Shown: positions 7,160 through 15,579 of the stretch, piece by piece | How positions within the stretch are numbered: position 1 is the stretch's first letter | Layout of the letters: each line of letters begins with the position of its first letter | The notes under the pieces: model-generated | Seen by the model: the letters and a program-made list of their open reading frames with translations, nothing else | Told to the model about the DNA's origin: nothing | The model's database searches: none | Assembly (NCBI GenBank): GCA_022791575.1 | Contig: JAAVZI010000025.1 | Span: forward strand, 1-57,111 | DNA from: Lachnospiraceae bacterium | GTDB lineage: Bacteria; Bacillota; Clostridia; Lachnospirales; Lachnospiraceae | Length of the DNA: 57,111 nucleotides | Direction of reading: 5' to 3' | Position numbers and translations under genes: made by a program

Positions 7160-10036
7160 ATGAGAGAGTTAACATTCGAGGAGAAGCAGAGGCTATGGAA
7201 ACTAGATACGCCCCCAATCCGCAAATTAATGCTTTGGGGCCGTGACAGCCGAAAGAATCCATGTCTGCTTATTTTGTATGGAGAACAGGAAATAGAAGAA
7301 GAAATCAAATCTTCTCCCAGAGCCTACTATGCGGAGGCGTATTTGTTAAAACCTTCCGTGGTCTATACGAAATACGCAGTGTTTCATGGAATGAACGGGC
7401 ATCTGCCGTCGATCCCCAATACCTATTATTACAAGGAGAAGGATCTGATTTGTTATACGGCAGGCTATAAAACGGCAAAAGGATACTGGGATTATGATGA
7501 GCATGGTTATGAATGGATTGTGGAGATTGAACCAAAGTATATCATTAAAAGCTATGATATGGGGGAAAGAGCCGCATTTCGCTATTATGGCGAACAGTCA
7601 TACTCAGAATATGTGTCTTATCTAAAGGATAAGAATATCCGCTTTCAAGATTGCGAGCTGATTGAACATCCGGGTGATTTGTTTGGCTTTGAGCCGGATC
7701 ATCCATATATGCAGGCGATTATTCCTATGTGTTCGAAGGAGCGTCTGTATACAAGAAGAAAATATTTAAAACAGTTTATGGACATGCAGCCGTCCGTGGA
7801 GGATTATGATCGGCTTTTGCAGGTGGCAAGTGTGGAGCTGGCATGCGGGATCTTCCAGGAGCTGACGGAGAAGCGCAGCCCGATTCTCTTAGAGACAGCG
7901 AAGCGGATCAGCGAAAGCGGGGAGCTGTGGGACAAGGCAGGGTATCATAGCGGCTTAACGCGCTGTATCAGGCAGTATCTTCATCTGTTTGATGAGAAGC
8001 GTATGGAAGAGCAGAAAACGTATATTTATGAGACGCTACCGGAAATGGATTTACATATTAAGAAGCTGTGTTTACGTCATAAAGTGTTAGAGGGCAGGGC
8101 ATTAGAGGAATATTTAAGCAGGCCGCATGCATATCAGAAGATTCCTTATTATGATTACGATTATAATGGGTCCGGCCAGGTGTTCGGCGGTCAAAAGCTT
8201 TACGAAAAGAGTACCTATACCGATGGAACCAATTTGTATAATACGAAGTTTAAAGATACGATTCAGATGGCAAAAGCGTATGGGATGGCGGACGCAATCG
8301 GTAAGATCGCCTATTATCTTGATGCGCCCAGAACGCCGGCTTATTTGAAGGGAAGCGGCAGGAGCGGTGCGTTCCATTATTACCAGCGCTATCTTAGACG
8401 GACGCTGGACGAGTACCGGGCGTCGGATGAGCAGAAGTTTATTACAGCAGCACGGGAAATGCTGACGAGCTATACGGATCTGGACGACCAGTCGTTGGAG
8501 GATGAGCCGTATTTTGAGATGAATTACTTTTTCCGCACCTATTTCCAGGAAGTGATTTTGGATCAGGAGGCGGCAGAGCAGTCGATCTGGAACCGCTACC
8601 GGGAGGACGTGGTGTATATTGCGAGACATGCCAAGGCTCAGCCGGTGCATGAATTTTGTTATGCTTTGTTAAAACGGGCGTATGACCAGCAGACGCTGGA
8701 AGCCTGTGAGATGAAGGAACTGATTATGCTGGCAGACATTCCATATGAAAAAACTGCCGGTTTATTTAAAAATCTGCTGTTTGCGAAGTTAGAAGCGCTG
8801 CAGGAATTTGACGGAGATGTTATGGTTGCTCTAATGAACACACGTTCGGAGGAACTGTGGCAGGCAGCGCAGAGTTATTTTAAGCGGACAAATGGAAAAT
8901 TTCAGCCACAGCATTTGGTTGAGTTTCTCTTTATGGATACCATTGAGGCTTGGTATGGAATCTTGGAGGAGAATATCAAACATTTTACAGCAGAGGAATG
9001 CAGCGCTTTTCTGAAGTCGCTGGCGGCGAAGCGGGAGGAGTTTTTAGAGAGACAGATCAAGCTTTCCGAGGAGACGGCGCAGCTGCTGCAGGAGCCGGTA
9101 GCTAAGCTGGAAGCGGTAACGGCAATGGAGCAGAAAGAACTGTTTCTTTGTTATGGATCACTGGTGCTGCAGGGAACAAACATGCCTGACTTTTTATTTG
9201 GCGTTGCGGAGGCAGTGCTGTTCGGTCTGCCGTATAAGGAGTTAAAGAACATTTTAGAGGAAATGGATTTGGGGCATGGCAGACTTGCGCAGAGGGCTTA
9301 CGATGTGATTGCATTGTTGGAGTCTCTCCGTACAGATCGGCTGCCGAAAGACAGCGTGCTTTTGTCAGTCTTGGAGACGGGTTCGTCAAGGCTGGTTAAG
9401 ACACTGACGCAAATCGCCGGGCAGCTGCGGGAACAGCTTACCGTGCGGACGGCGGCGCTGATGATTTTCTTTGAGTGTAATGTCTATCATTTGAACCAGA
9501 TTGCGCAGTCGGTGTTTGAGGGCATGCCTGATGCCAAGCGGGAACAGCTGCATATGCTGCTGCTGGATTCGCCGCTGGAGCAGGCTTACCGCTATGGGAT
9601 TAAGAAGCTGGACGACTGGTATGGAAATAAGGTGCCGAAGTCGTTTATCGTGCGTATGATGGAGCACCCGTGCGTGGAGGTAAAGGCGTATCTTTCTAAG
9701 AAGATGGAGCAGGCGTTTGCGGATTTGAAGGACGTGGACCCAGATTTGTACCTCTACTATGTGAAAACGCTGCTGTATTTACCGAATCAGGTTTCCAAAA
9801 GCAAGGAGGAGATCTATCATACGATTCCGGTGTTTTTATATTATTATCCGCAGCGGCAGCCGGAAATAGAAGCGCTGCTCTTGGATATCGGAAGTACCAA
9901 TAGTAAAATAAATTCGGAACGGGCCTTGGTAGCCTTGGCCGGGATTCGGATGGGAATCAGGCCGGCAGAGGAGAAGCAGACGGCGCATAAGGGCGCGCAG
10001 CAGCGGAACTTGGAGAAGGAGGTAGGCACGAAATGA
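7160..10036 (+). CDS. Large alpha-solenoid (ARM/HEAT-like) protein of a retron-type operon
   Basis: 958 residues. The N-terminal ~200 residues are mixed and aromatic-rich (for example IPNTYYYKEKDLICYTAGYK). From about 210 to the end the sequence is almost all amphipathic helices in pairs, consistent with ARM/HEAT repeats; examples are VLLSVLETGSSRLVKTLTQI and FIVRMMEHPCVEVKAYLSKK near 740-850. There are no enzymatic motifs, signal peptide or membrane segments. It is the first gene of a tight three-gene operon: its TGA overlaps the next ATG by 4 bases, and a reverse transcriptase is third. In the published retron typing scheme, as I recall it, type XIII pairs the reverse transcriptase with an ARM protein and a winged-helix/SWIM protein, which fits. 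Its role (effector or scaffold) is inference. The ribosome site is weak (AGAAAGGA, 14 bases from the ATG). Confidence 0.7.
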   Translation: MRELTFEEKQRLWKLDTPPIRKLMLWGRDSRKNPCLLILYGEQEIEEEIKSSPRAYYAEAYLLKPSVVYTKYAVFHGMNGHLPSIPNTYYYKEKDLICYTAGYKTAKGYWDYDEHGYEWIVEIEPKYIIKSYDMGERAAFRYYGEQSYSEYVSYLKDKNIRFQDCELIEHPGDLFGFEPDHPYMQAIIPMCSKERLYTRRKYLKQFMDMQPSVEDYDRLLQVASVELACGIFQELTEKRSPILLETAKRISESGELWDKAGYHSGLTRCIRQYLHLFDEKRMEEQKTYIYETLPEMDLHIKKLCLRHKVLEGRALEEYLSRPHAYQKIPYYDYDYNGSGQVFGGQKLYEKSTYTDGTNLYNTKFKDTIQMAKAYGMADAIGKIAYYLDAPRTPAYLKGSGRSGAFHYYQRYLRRTLDEYRASDEQKFITAAREMLTSYTDLDDQSLEDEPYFEMNYFFRTYFQEVILDQEAAEQSIWNRYREDVVYIARHAKAQPVHEFCYALLKRAYDQQTLEACEMKELIMLADIPYEKTAGLFKNLLFAKLEALQEFDGDVMVALMNTRSEELWQAAQSYFKRTNGKFQPQHLVEFLFMDTIEAWYGILEENIKHFTAEECSAFLKSLAAKREEFLERQIKLSEETAQLLQEPVAKLEAVTAMEQKELFLCYGSLVLQGTNMPDFLFGVAEAVLFGLPYKELKNILEEMDLGHGRLAQRAYDVIALLESLRTDRLPKDSVLLSVLETGSSRLVKTLTQIAGQLREQLTVRTAALMIFFECNVYHLNQIAQSVFEGMPDAKREQLHMLLLDSPLEQAYRYGIKKLDDWYGNKVPKSFIVRMMEHPCVEVKAYLSKKMEQAFADLKDVDPDLYLYYVKTLLYLPNQVSKSKEEIYHTIPVFLYYYPQRQPEIEALLLDIGSTNSKINSERALVALAGIRMGIRPAEEKQTAHKGAQQRNLEKEVGTK

Positions 10037-11790
10037 GAGTAAATTATAAGTATGCAGGCCCTTCCAGATGTACGCAGACCCAGGACAAGACTACGCTGGG
10101 GCTGAGTCCTGATTTGTCCCGTGACGAAAAGGTTTCGTTCTGCGGCAAACTGAAACATCCGTTGCTGTTCCGCGATGCAATGCTGATGCTGCGGGAAATT
10201 GTCATTTCGGACCAAAGTAAGAAGACGAAAGAGCGCACGGAATATTTTACCTGGCTGGAGCAGGAGATTGAGCGCCGGATCAGGGCGCATAAGGAATATG
10301 CGCCGCAGATCAGGAAAGCGTTGAAACAGGAAATGGACGGTTATGATTTGGAGCTGGCGCAGAAGAATGAGGAGATTCGCAAGCTGCTGGATCTGCAGCG
10401 GAATTTGAAGCGGCAGATTGACCAGTATGATGCATGGAAAGATTATTATAAGATTGAGAGGGATTTCTGGAAATTTATCAGGGACAGGGATTATGATTTA
10501 TGGTTTGTGCTGGACCCTGTAATTACGGTACATAAGGATCAGGTTTCATTTGAGGCCTTTTCCCTTGACGAGTCGGTTTACGGCTGTTTATCGGTTGCTA
10601 TGGAGGAGTTTGATTTATTGCAGGAGCCGCAGTTAGGAACGACGAACATTGATTTTTCGGCGAAGCTGGAAAAGGAAATGCAGAGGTTCCGAAGCTATAC
10701 CGATGTGACATTGTCAGTTAATCCAGAGGGCTTTACGATTGACCATGAGGTAATGCCGGAATATGTGGAGAAGAAGATTGACCTGCCGGAGACCTGGATT
10801 AAGGGCTTTAACCAGGTGTCCTCGGCGGCGGCGCTGAGCGGCCTGGAACTTGCGCTTTCGCCGTCGGATCTATTTGATATCTGTGCATTTTTAAGGAAGC
10901 ATAAGGAGAAGAAGAGCCCGCGTTATATGAAGTGGATTTTGGAACCCCAGAAGCGGGTGCAGATTGTATTTGAGCCGTTTGGGACGGTTCTGACCCTGAA
11001 TGCGGTTTATCAGGGCGCCCAGAAGCGGGAGGAAAAGATCTGGGGCAGGCGGCGCTGGCTGGTGGCGGAGCGGCTGATTCCTTTGGCAAAGGCTTTTTAT
11101 GTGCGTCTGCTGGGATTTGGTATGCCGCAGTTTATCCGTGCGGATATGGGGACCATGCAAATGACAATTGGTTTTTCTTCCTGGTCTTCAAATGACTGGG
11201 TTAAGGGAACGGCCTTTAACCTGATGGCTGGTTTCAGCGGTGAGGGCTGCTATGAGGACGTGTACCCGCTGCTGAAGAAGGAACGAAGCCTGTCGCTGGA
11301 GGAGATTTACGATACGCTTGCTGAGACGAAGAACGATCGGATAAAAGCCGGCGTCGGCATGCTGTTTCGGCGAGGCGAGGGATATTTTGATCTGGTCAGC
11401 AACCAGGTGCGTTTCCGCCGGCTGTGCAATACGCCGTTGCCAAAAGAGCTTTATGAGGTTTCGGAGCTGGAGACGCAGGTGGAGGCGTACAGCAAACTTA
11501 CGTTCGATAATATGACGGTCAAATATACCCGGCAAAAGGAATTTATATTCTCTACCACGTATCGGGAGCCGGATTCGTCGAATCATACGGAGCTTGTCAT
11601 TGACGAGGATGGGCAGATTACGAAGTTGGACTGCAGCTGCCGGAAGTTCCGCAGGGGTGAGAAGAATCTGTCGGAGCCATGCGCGCATATCCTTGCGCTC
11701 TATGTGGCGTCCTACAAGCTTTTAAAGCTGAAACATTTGGAATACGAGAAGGAATATAAAATCAATGATATTATGGAGATGTTGCTATAA
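10033..11790 (+). CDS. SWIM zinc-finger protein (WHSWIM-like) of a retron-type operon
   Basis: 585 residues. The C-terminal SWIM zinc finger is clear: C534-S-C536, 13 residues, C550-A-H552 (LDCSCRKFRRGE, then EPCAHILALYVASY). Residues about 60-140 form a charged coiled coil (EWLEQEIERRIRAHKE-type helices). A central mixed region (about 145-480) includes EEIYDTLAETKNDRIKAGVG, plausibly the winged-helix part. SWIM domains bind nucleic acids or proteins. Translationally coupled at both ends: ATGA overlap with the solenoid gene and TAATG overlap with the reverse transcriptase gene, so the three products are probably made in fixed ratio. It matches the second partner I recall for type XIII retrons. 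No catalytic motif recognised. Confidence 0.75.
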   Translation: MRVNYKYAGPSRCTQTQDKTTLGLSPDLSRDEKVSFCGKLKHPLLFRDAMLMLREIVISDQSKKTKERTEYFTWLEQEIERRIRAHKEYAPQIRKALKQEMDGYDLELAQKNEEIRKLLDLQRNLKRQIDQYDAWKDYYKIERDFWKFIRDRDYDLWFVLDPVITVHKDQVSFEAFSLDESVYGCLSVAMEEFDLLQEPQLGTTNIDFSAKLEKEMQRFRSYTDVTLSVNPEGFTIDHEVMPEYVEKKIDLPETWIKGFNQVSSAAALSGLELALSPSDLFDICAFLRKHKEKKSPRYMKWILEPQKRVQIVFEPFGTVLTLNAVYQGAQKREEKIWGRRRWLVAERLIPLAKAFYVRLLGFGMPQFIRADMGTMQMTIGFSSWSSNDWVKGTAFNLMAGFSGEGCYEDVYPLLKKERSLSLEEIYDTLAETKNDRIKAGVGMLFRRGEGYFDLVSNQVRFRRLCNTPLPKELYEVSELETQVEAYSKLTFDNMTVKYTRQKEFIFSTTYREPDSSNHTELVIDEDGQITKLDCSCRKFRRGEKNLSEPCAHILALYVASYKLLKLKHLEYEKEYKINDIMEMLL

Positions 11791-13265
11791 TGGATACGAG
11801 GGCTGAATATAGAAATCAAGTAAATGAAATGGGTAAGAAGGAATTTACCTTTTTGAAAATGCAGGAATATGGGTTTTGGCCGGCACATCTGCCGACTCCG
11901 TACGAGCGACAGCAAAATGAGACTGAAGAGGATTTTAAGGAGCGGACAAGGCTGCTTGCTGAATTTCAAAAGTTATCGGAACAGATTGCCGGAGCCTGTC
12001 AGGGGCGGCAGGAGATTGAGAAGAAGCTTGTTTCGCTGAGGAAAGAATACGAGGAAACTTGGGATTATGAGAAGGTACGCGCGGTGGTTTCGCAGGAGAT
12101 TATGAAGGAATCGATTGCCAGGCGTGCGCAGAGAAAGGAAGAGCGGGAGAGGCTAAAGCAGGAGAAGACCGAGGCGTGGAAGAAGCGTAAGGCGGAGAGC
12201 ATTTTATTTATCGGCAAGGGCTATTCCGGCCTGTTAGGGAAAAAGGAGACCGATCTGCAGAAGCTGAAGGCACAGCAGATGCCGGTTGTGGAGACGGACC
12301 GGGAGCTGGCGGATCTGCTGGAGGTGGATTATAAGACGCTGCGTTTTCTGGCGTACCATAGGGACGTTGTGACCTTTGACAATTATTATCGTTTTGAGAT
12401 TCCCAAGAAGGACGGCAGAATGCGCCAGATTGCTGCGCCTAAGACGCAGCTGAAGACGGCGCAGCGGGCGGTGCTGGATCAGATACTGCAAAAGGCGGAG
12501 GTTTCGGAGCAGTCGCATGGCTTTCTTAAGTCGAGATCGGTGCTTACCAGTGCAAAATCGCACGAGGCGGGCCCGGAGCTGCTGATTAATATGGATTTGG
12601 AGAATTTTTTCCCGACTATTACGTTTGAGCGGGTGCGGGGATTGTTCCAATCGTTTGGGTATTCTGGGTATATTGCTTCCCTGCTGGCGATGATTTGTAC
12701 ATATTGTGAGCGTATGCCGCTGGAAATCAAAGGGGAGACGAAGTATGTGAAGACGACTGACCGCATACTGCCTCAGGGGTCTCCGGCGAGCCCGATGATT
12801 ACGAATATTATCTGCAGGAGACTGGATCAGCGTCTGCAGGGTTTGAGCCAGAAGCTGGGGCTGACTTATACAAGGTATGCGGATGATATGAGCTTTAGTT
12901 ATACGGGGGAGGCGCAGCAGTTTGCTATCGGCAGTTTTCTGAGTAGTGTGCGTAAGATTGTTGAGGATGAGGGCTTTTGTATTAAGGAGCAGAAGACGCA
13001 TGTGTTAAGGAAAAGCAATCGGCAGTATATTACAGGGATTGTGATTAATAATGAGGAGATCGGCGTTCCCAGGAAATGGGTGAAGGTGTTGAAGGCGTCA
13101 ATACATAATGCGCGGAAGCTGTATGAGACGGGCGGATGTGTAACGAATCAAACCAGGAATGAGATTGCAGGGAAAATTGCGTGGCTGCGAAGCGTGAATG
13201 AAGAGAGGTATCAGAAGCTGATTCGGCAGGGGACGGAGCTTTTGAATGATTTGGATCGTTCGTAA
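11790..13265 (+). CDS. Retron-type reverse transcriptase with N-terminal coiled-coil extension
   Basis: 491 residues. Palm and finger motifs are in order: FEIPKKDGRMRQIAAPK (RT1, about residues 203-219), HGFLKSRSVLTSAKSHEAG (243 onward, the retron-like HGF box), NMDLENFFPTIT with catalytic D269, LPQGSPASPMITNI (327 onward), YADD at 363-366 with the two catalytic aspartates, and QYITGIVINNEEIGVPRKW, the VTG-like motif typical of retron enzymes. No maturase/X or endonuclease domain is present, and it is not group II-like. Residues 1-150 form a charged helical extension (RRAQRKEERERLKQEKTEAW), unusually long for retron enzymes. These enzymes copy a structured RNA into a branched or free cDNA and act with partner proteins in phage defence. 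The RNA template is not obvious upstream; the repeat loci just downstream are candidates. Confidence 0.9.
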   Translation: MDTRAEYRNQVNEMGKKEFTFLKMQEYGFWPAHLPTPYERQQNETEEDFKERTRLLAEFQKLSEQIAGACQGRQEIEKKLVSLRKEYEETWDYEKVRAVVSQEIMKESIARRAQRKEERERLKQEKTEAWKKRKAESILFIGKGYSGLLGKKETDLQKLKAQQMPVVETDRELADLLEVDYKTLRFLAYHRDVVTFDNYYRFEIPKKDGRMRQIAAPKTQLKTAQRAVLDQILQKAEVSEQSHGFLKSRSVLTSAKSHEAGPELLINMDLENFFPTITFERVRGLFQSFGYSGYIASLLAMICTYCERMPLEIKGETKYVKTTDRILPQGSPASPMITNIICRRLDQRLQGLSQKLGLTYTRYADDMSFSYTGEAQQFAIGSFLSSVRKIVEDEGFCIKEQKTHVLRKSNRQYITGIVINNEEIGVPRKWVKVLKASIHNARKLYETGGCVTNQTRNEIAGKIAWLRSVNEERYQKLIRQGTELLNDLDRS

Positions 13266-13332
13266 GGGCGGCCGGGAAAACGTTGGGGGAGCGGAGTTAG
13301 AGAAGTTTTGGGAGTGTGGAATGTGTGAGTAA

Positions 13333-13385
13333 CCCCGCGGTGGAGACTGGGCATGTGAGTGTCGGTCTTTGCCGCGGGGGTTTTT
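13333..13385 (+). terminator. Terminator of the reverse-transcriptase operon
   Basis: CCCCGCGG (13333-13340) pairs with CCGCGGGG (13372-13379), and TTTTT follows at 13381-13385. The inner loop can form AGAC/GTCT. It lies 68 bases after the stop. Confidence 0.85.
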
Positions 13386-13475
13386 GTATTAATAACTGTA
13401 TAGTTCCTCAAAATACAATAGTGTTAAATGTGATTATGAATAGTAATAAAATTTGAAAAATATTAATAAAAAGTA

Positions 13476-13504
13476 TTGACAATTTTATGATAGTGCGATA
13501 TAAT
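13476..13504 (+). promoter_or_regulatory. Consensus promoter of repeat locus 1
   Basis: TTGACA (13476-13481), 17-base spacer, TATAAT (13499-13504), preceded by an A/T-rich stretch. The bases from TATAAT through ACAGATATAAACAAG are identical to those of locus 2. Confidence 0.9.
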
Positions 13505-13543
13505 ACAGATATAAACAAGAACAAAGCAAAAAAGTATAAAAAT

Positions 13544-13839
13544 AGGAGGAGATTCCAATGGGAAAGTAAAAAGGCAAAATAAAAAGAAAGATGAGATGTA
13601 GGCCGATGTACATTTAATAATACAAATAAAATAGAAATCATATATGTAAGAGTGAGAGATATGAGAATAAGCCGGAATAACGATATAAAAGTCGAAGAAT
13701 TGGTAAGGCAATTTATTCTAAATAATCCATTAATATAGATATATTATTTGAGATAATCATATAGATGATTTCACATAGATTGCAATAAGAAGCAAAATTT
13801 AAAGGAAAGGAAGGTACGGACCACCAAAAACGCTGGTTT
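13544..13839 (+). repeat. Repeat units of locus 1 (two clear, one decayed, one closing unit)
   Basis: Unit 1 (13544-13569): AGGAGG, CCAATG, start-stop frame ATG-GGA-AAG-TAA. Unit 2 (13593-13617): GGCCGATG, frame ATG-TAC-ATT-TAA. A decayed unit lies at about 13653-13680. The closing unit (13808-13839) reads GGTACGGACCACCA and replaces the ATG by a hairpin, ACCA (13820-13823) with TGGT (13834-13837). The closing unit is nearly identical to that of locus 2. Confidence 0.7.
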
Positions 13840-13867
13840 AAAAAGGACATATGAAAAATGAATCTTA

Positions 13868-13912
13868 GAGAAGGGTATCTGAAATAGATAGGTCAGATAT
13901 CCTTCTCATTTT
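13868..13912 (+). terminator. Terminator of repeat locus 1
   Basis: GAGAAGGGTATCTGA (13868-13882) pairs with TCAGATATCCTTCTC (13893-13907) with one G-T pair, followed by ATTTTG. Confidence 0.85.
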
Positions 13913-13999
13913 GTGTACTTTTGCGCGTGTTTCCAACGAGTGAAGTCCAAAAGCAGCAATAGTTCAAAGTGATCAAGCTGAGATATTACCAATAAGTAC

Positions 14000-14028
14000 T
14001 TGACAAAATCTGCTGAAAAAGATAATTT
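14000..14028 (+). promoter_or_regulatory. Possible promoter for the BlaI-like gene
   Basis: TTGACA (14000-14005), 17 bases, TAATTT (14023-14028). The ATG at 14035 would then be nearly leaderless. Confidence 0.4.
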
Positions 14029-14034
14029 GATACG

Positions 14035-14352
14035 ATGACTACAGTTGTAGAATATAGAAATAAAAATAGAATGAAGGTCATCTATGAAAAATCACCTGAA
14101 TTTGAATTGGAAATTATGCTGCGGATTTCGAATGCGGATAAGCTGATCTGCTGTTTTGAACTAGAAGGGGAACAGAAGGAGATTAATTGGGCAACAACAA
14201 TTTTGACTCTGCTTTCCCGTTTGGAGAAAAAGGGATTTATCCATTCCAAGAAGCAGGGAAAAGTCAAATGTTATACACCAGTTGTCAATGTGGATGAATA
14301 CGCGGCCAGAGAAAGTAAAGGGATATTGGATCGTTTTTTGGCAAGTCTTTGA
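14035..14352 (+). CDS. BlaI/MecI/CopY-family transcriptional regulator, short form
   Basis: 105 residues. INWATTILTLLSRLEKKGFI (about residues 60-79) followed by KQGKVKCYTPVV and EYAARESKGILDRF is the recognition helix, wing and dimerisation start of BlaI-type repressors. These proteins bind DNA as dimers and are inactivated by a partner protease or metal. The family is usually 120-130 residues; here the first helices are divergent and the C-terminal dimerisation tail is short. No BlaR-type partner is nearby. No ribosome site is visible before the ATG at 14035, so the start is uncertain; ATG 14071 is an alternative. The gene lies exactly between the two repeat loci, so control of them is possible but unproven. 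Confidence 0.65.
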   Translation: MTTVVEYRNKNRMKVIYEKSPEFELEIMLRISNADKLICCFELEGEQKEINWATTILTLLSRLEKKGFIHSKKQGKVKCYTPVVNVDEYAARESKGILDRFLASL

Positions 14353-14729
14353 AAAAATTTGTAGTATGTATGGCTATACAGGAGAATTTTACAGAAGGGT
14401 ACAATAACTATGTTAGAGATGTTAATGGGATATAAGAACGTTCGGCAAGGGAGGATTGGACATGAGGAGGAAATAATTTGCGGAAGAAGTCTTGATGCCA
14501 CTTGACTCGTTTTTCGGAAGAGCAAGGATAACAGCTCTTAAGTCGCTTCATTTTTGTATGGACTGTTATAGGTTTATGATGTAATAAAATTTACAAATGT
14601 AATTTGAATTTTTGAAAGGAAAGACTAAACATAAAATATCAGAAAATAATATGTAATACATTAAAAAAACGAAAAAATATTTATAAATATGATAAGATAT
14701 AAAAAATTTAAAAATATTTTAAAAATATA
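14353..14729. other. Intergenic stretch with a degenerate long-form MITE
   Basis: 14436-14590 contains GATTGGACATGAGGAGG and a GTCTTGATGCCACTTGACTC segment resembling the core of the long-form palindromic elements, plus CATTTTTGTATGGACTGTTAT near 14550. The terminal repeats are not recognisable. The rest (14590-14729) is very A/T-rich sequence leading into the promoter of repeat locus 2. No gene seen. Confidence 0.4.
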
Positions 14730-14758
14730 TTGACAAAAGAAAAATAATCATATATAAT
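14730..14758 (+). promoter_or_regulatory. Consensus promoter of repeat locus 2
   Basis: TTGACA (14730-14735), 17-base spacer, TATAAT (14753-14758). It is followed by the same ACAGATATAAACAAG leader as locus 1. Confidence 0.9.
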
Positions 14759-14802
14759 ACAGATATAAACAAGGACGGAACAAAAAAGAAAGAAAAGCAG
14801 TC

Positions 14803-15553
14803 AGGAGGAGATTCCAATGGGAACGTAATATAAGCCAATGAATTTAGCAAAAGCGAGGTACGGGCCAATGGGAACATAATTTTTCAAAAGAGATAACACA
14901 ATGGCTTACAATTTAAAGTAAGAACAACGAGCAATAAATTTAAGAGAAGCGAGGTACAATCCAATGTACACATAAATGTATTCTTAAAAAGAAATAAAAG
15001 CGGAGGTACAGACCGATGTACACATAAATGTATTCTTAAAAAGAAATGAAAAGCGGAGGTACAGACCGATGTACACATAAATGTATTCTAAAAAGAAATG
15101 AAAAGCGGAGGTACAGACCAATGTACACATAAGAATATTTTAAAAAAAATAAAAAACGGGGGTACAAACCGATGTACACATAAATATATTTTTAACAGCA
15201 AGTAAAAAGTGGAGGTACAGACCAATGTACATTATAATAAACTAATAATAGATTATGATATAGAAATTGATGTATTGGTAAATATTATAATTTATTAAGA
15301 AAAGTTGAGAAAAGCAGGGAATAGACCAATGTACACATAAATATAATCCGTAAAAGAATTGATCAAAGGACGGGGTACAGGCCGATAAATACAAAAATCA
15401 TATATCAAGAATAATTGAAGAATGAGAGGTACAGGCCAATGGTTATTATCAATCAATTTTAATCAAATAAATCAAAAATGATTTTATATAAATTGTTGTA
15501 GACTGCTAAAATAATAAGAAAGTGAGGTACGGACCACCAGACAAGTTGGTTTT
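14803..15553 (+). repeat. Tandem array of about 52-bp units, locus 2
   Basis: Unit ATG positions: 14817, 14868, 14964, 15016, 15069, 15121, 15172, 15225, 15329, (ATA at 15385), 15439; closing unit 15522-15553. The typical core is GGAGGTACAGACCRATGTAC followed by ACATAA, then A/T-rich filler. GTACA pairs with TGTAC around a GACCRA loop in units 4-6 and 8, and around AACCGA in unit 7. Units 1-7 and 9 have an ATG, two codons and TAA; units 8 and 11 run a few codons longer. Read in the same frame from upstream, units spell R-Y-x-P-M-Y-T-stop, and the closing unit R-Y-G-P-P-D-K-L-V-L-stop. Confidence 0.85.
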
Positions 15554-15579
15554 ATAAAAAGAATGAATAGTGAATGCTA

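Larger units (their letters stand above)
13511..13912 (+). ncRNA. Predicted transcript of repeat locus 1, about 400 nt
   Basis: Bounded by the consensus promoter ending at 13504 and a 15-bp terminator hairpin at 13868-13907. It is AT-rich with no ordinary gene. It shares its leader, first unit, closing unit and terminator sequence type with locus 2, so both loci are versions of one element. Location directly after the reverse transcriptase operon suggests, but does not prove, that it is the template RNA or a regulator of that system. The 13681-13800 interval is a low-complexity AT stretch with a small AATCAT-ATAG-ATGATT hairpin. Confidence 0.6.

Noticed and set aside
12234-13001. 255-residue minus-strand frame inside the RT gene
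   Set aside because: Low-complexity, arginine/leucine-rich shadow of the RT coding sequence.
11790-13265. Diversity-generating retroelement
   Set aside because: The RT motifs are retron-like (HGF box, TGIVIN). There is no Avd-like gene, no template/variable repeat pair and no variable C-type lectin gene.
13333-13385. msr-msd RNA directly after the RT gene
   Set aside because: A single GC-rich stem followed by TTTTT is an ordinary terminator; there are no flanking inverted repeats.
14884-15078. Minus-strand cysteine-rich 64-residue reading frame
   Set aside because: It is the reverse reading of the repeat units; its internal periodicity follows the array and no ribosome site precedes it.
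14803-15553. CRISPR array
   Set aside because: Units are imperfect, spacers are A/T-rich and often repeat each other, unit lengths vary by whole losses, and there are no cas genes.
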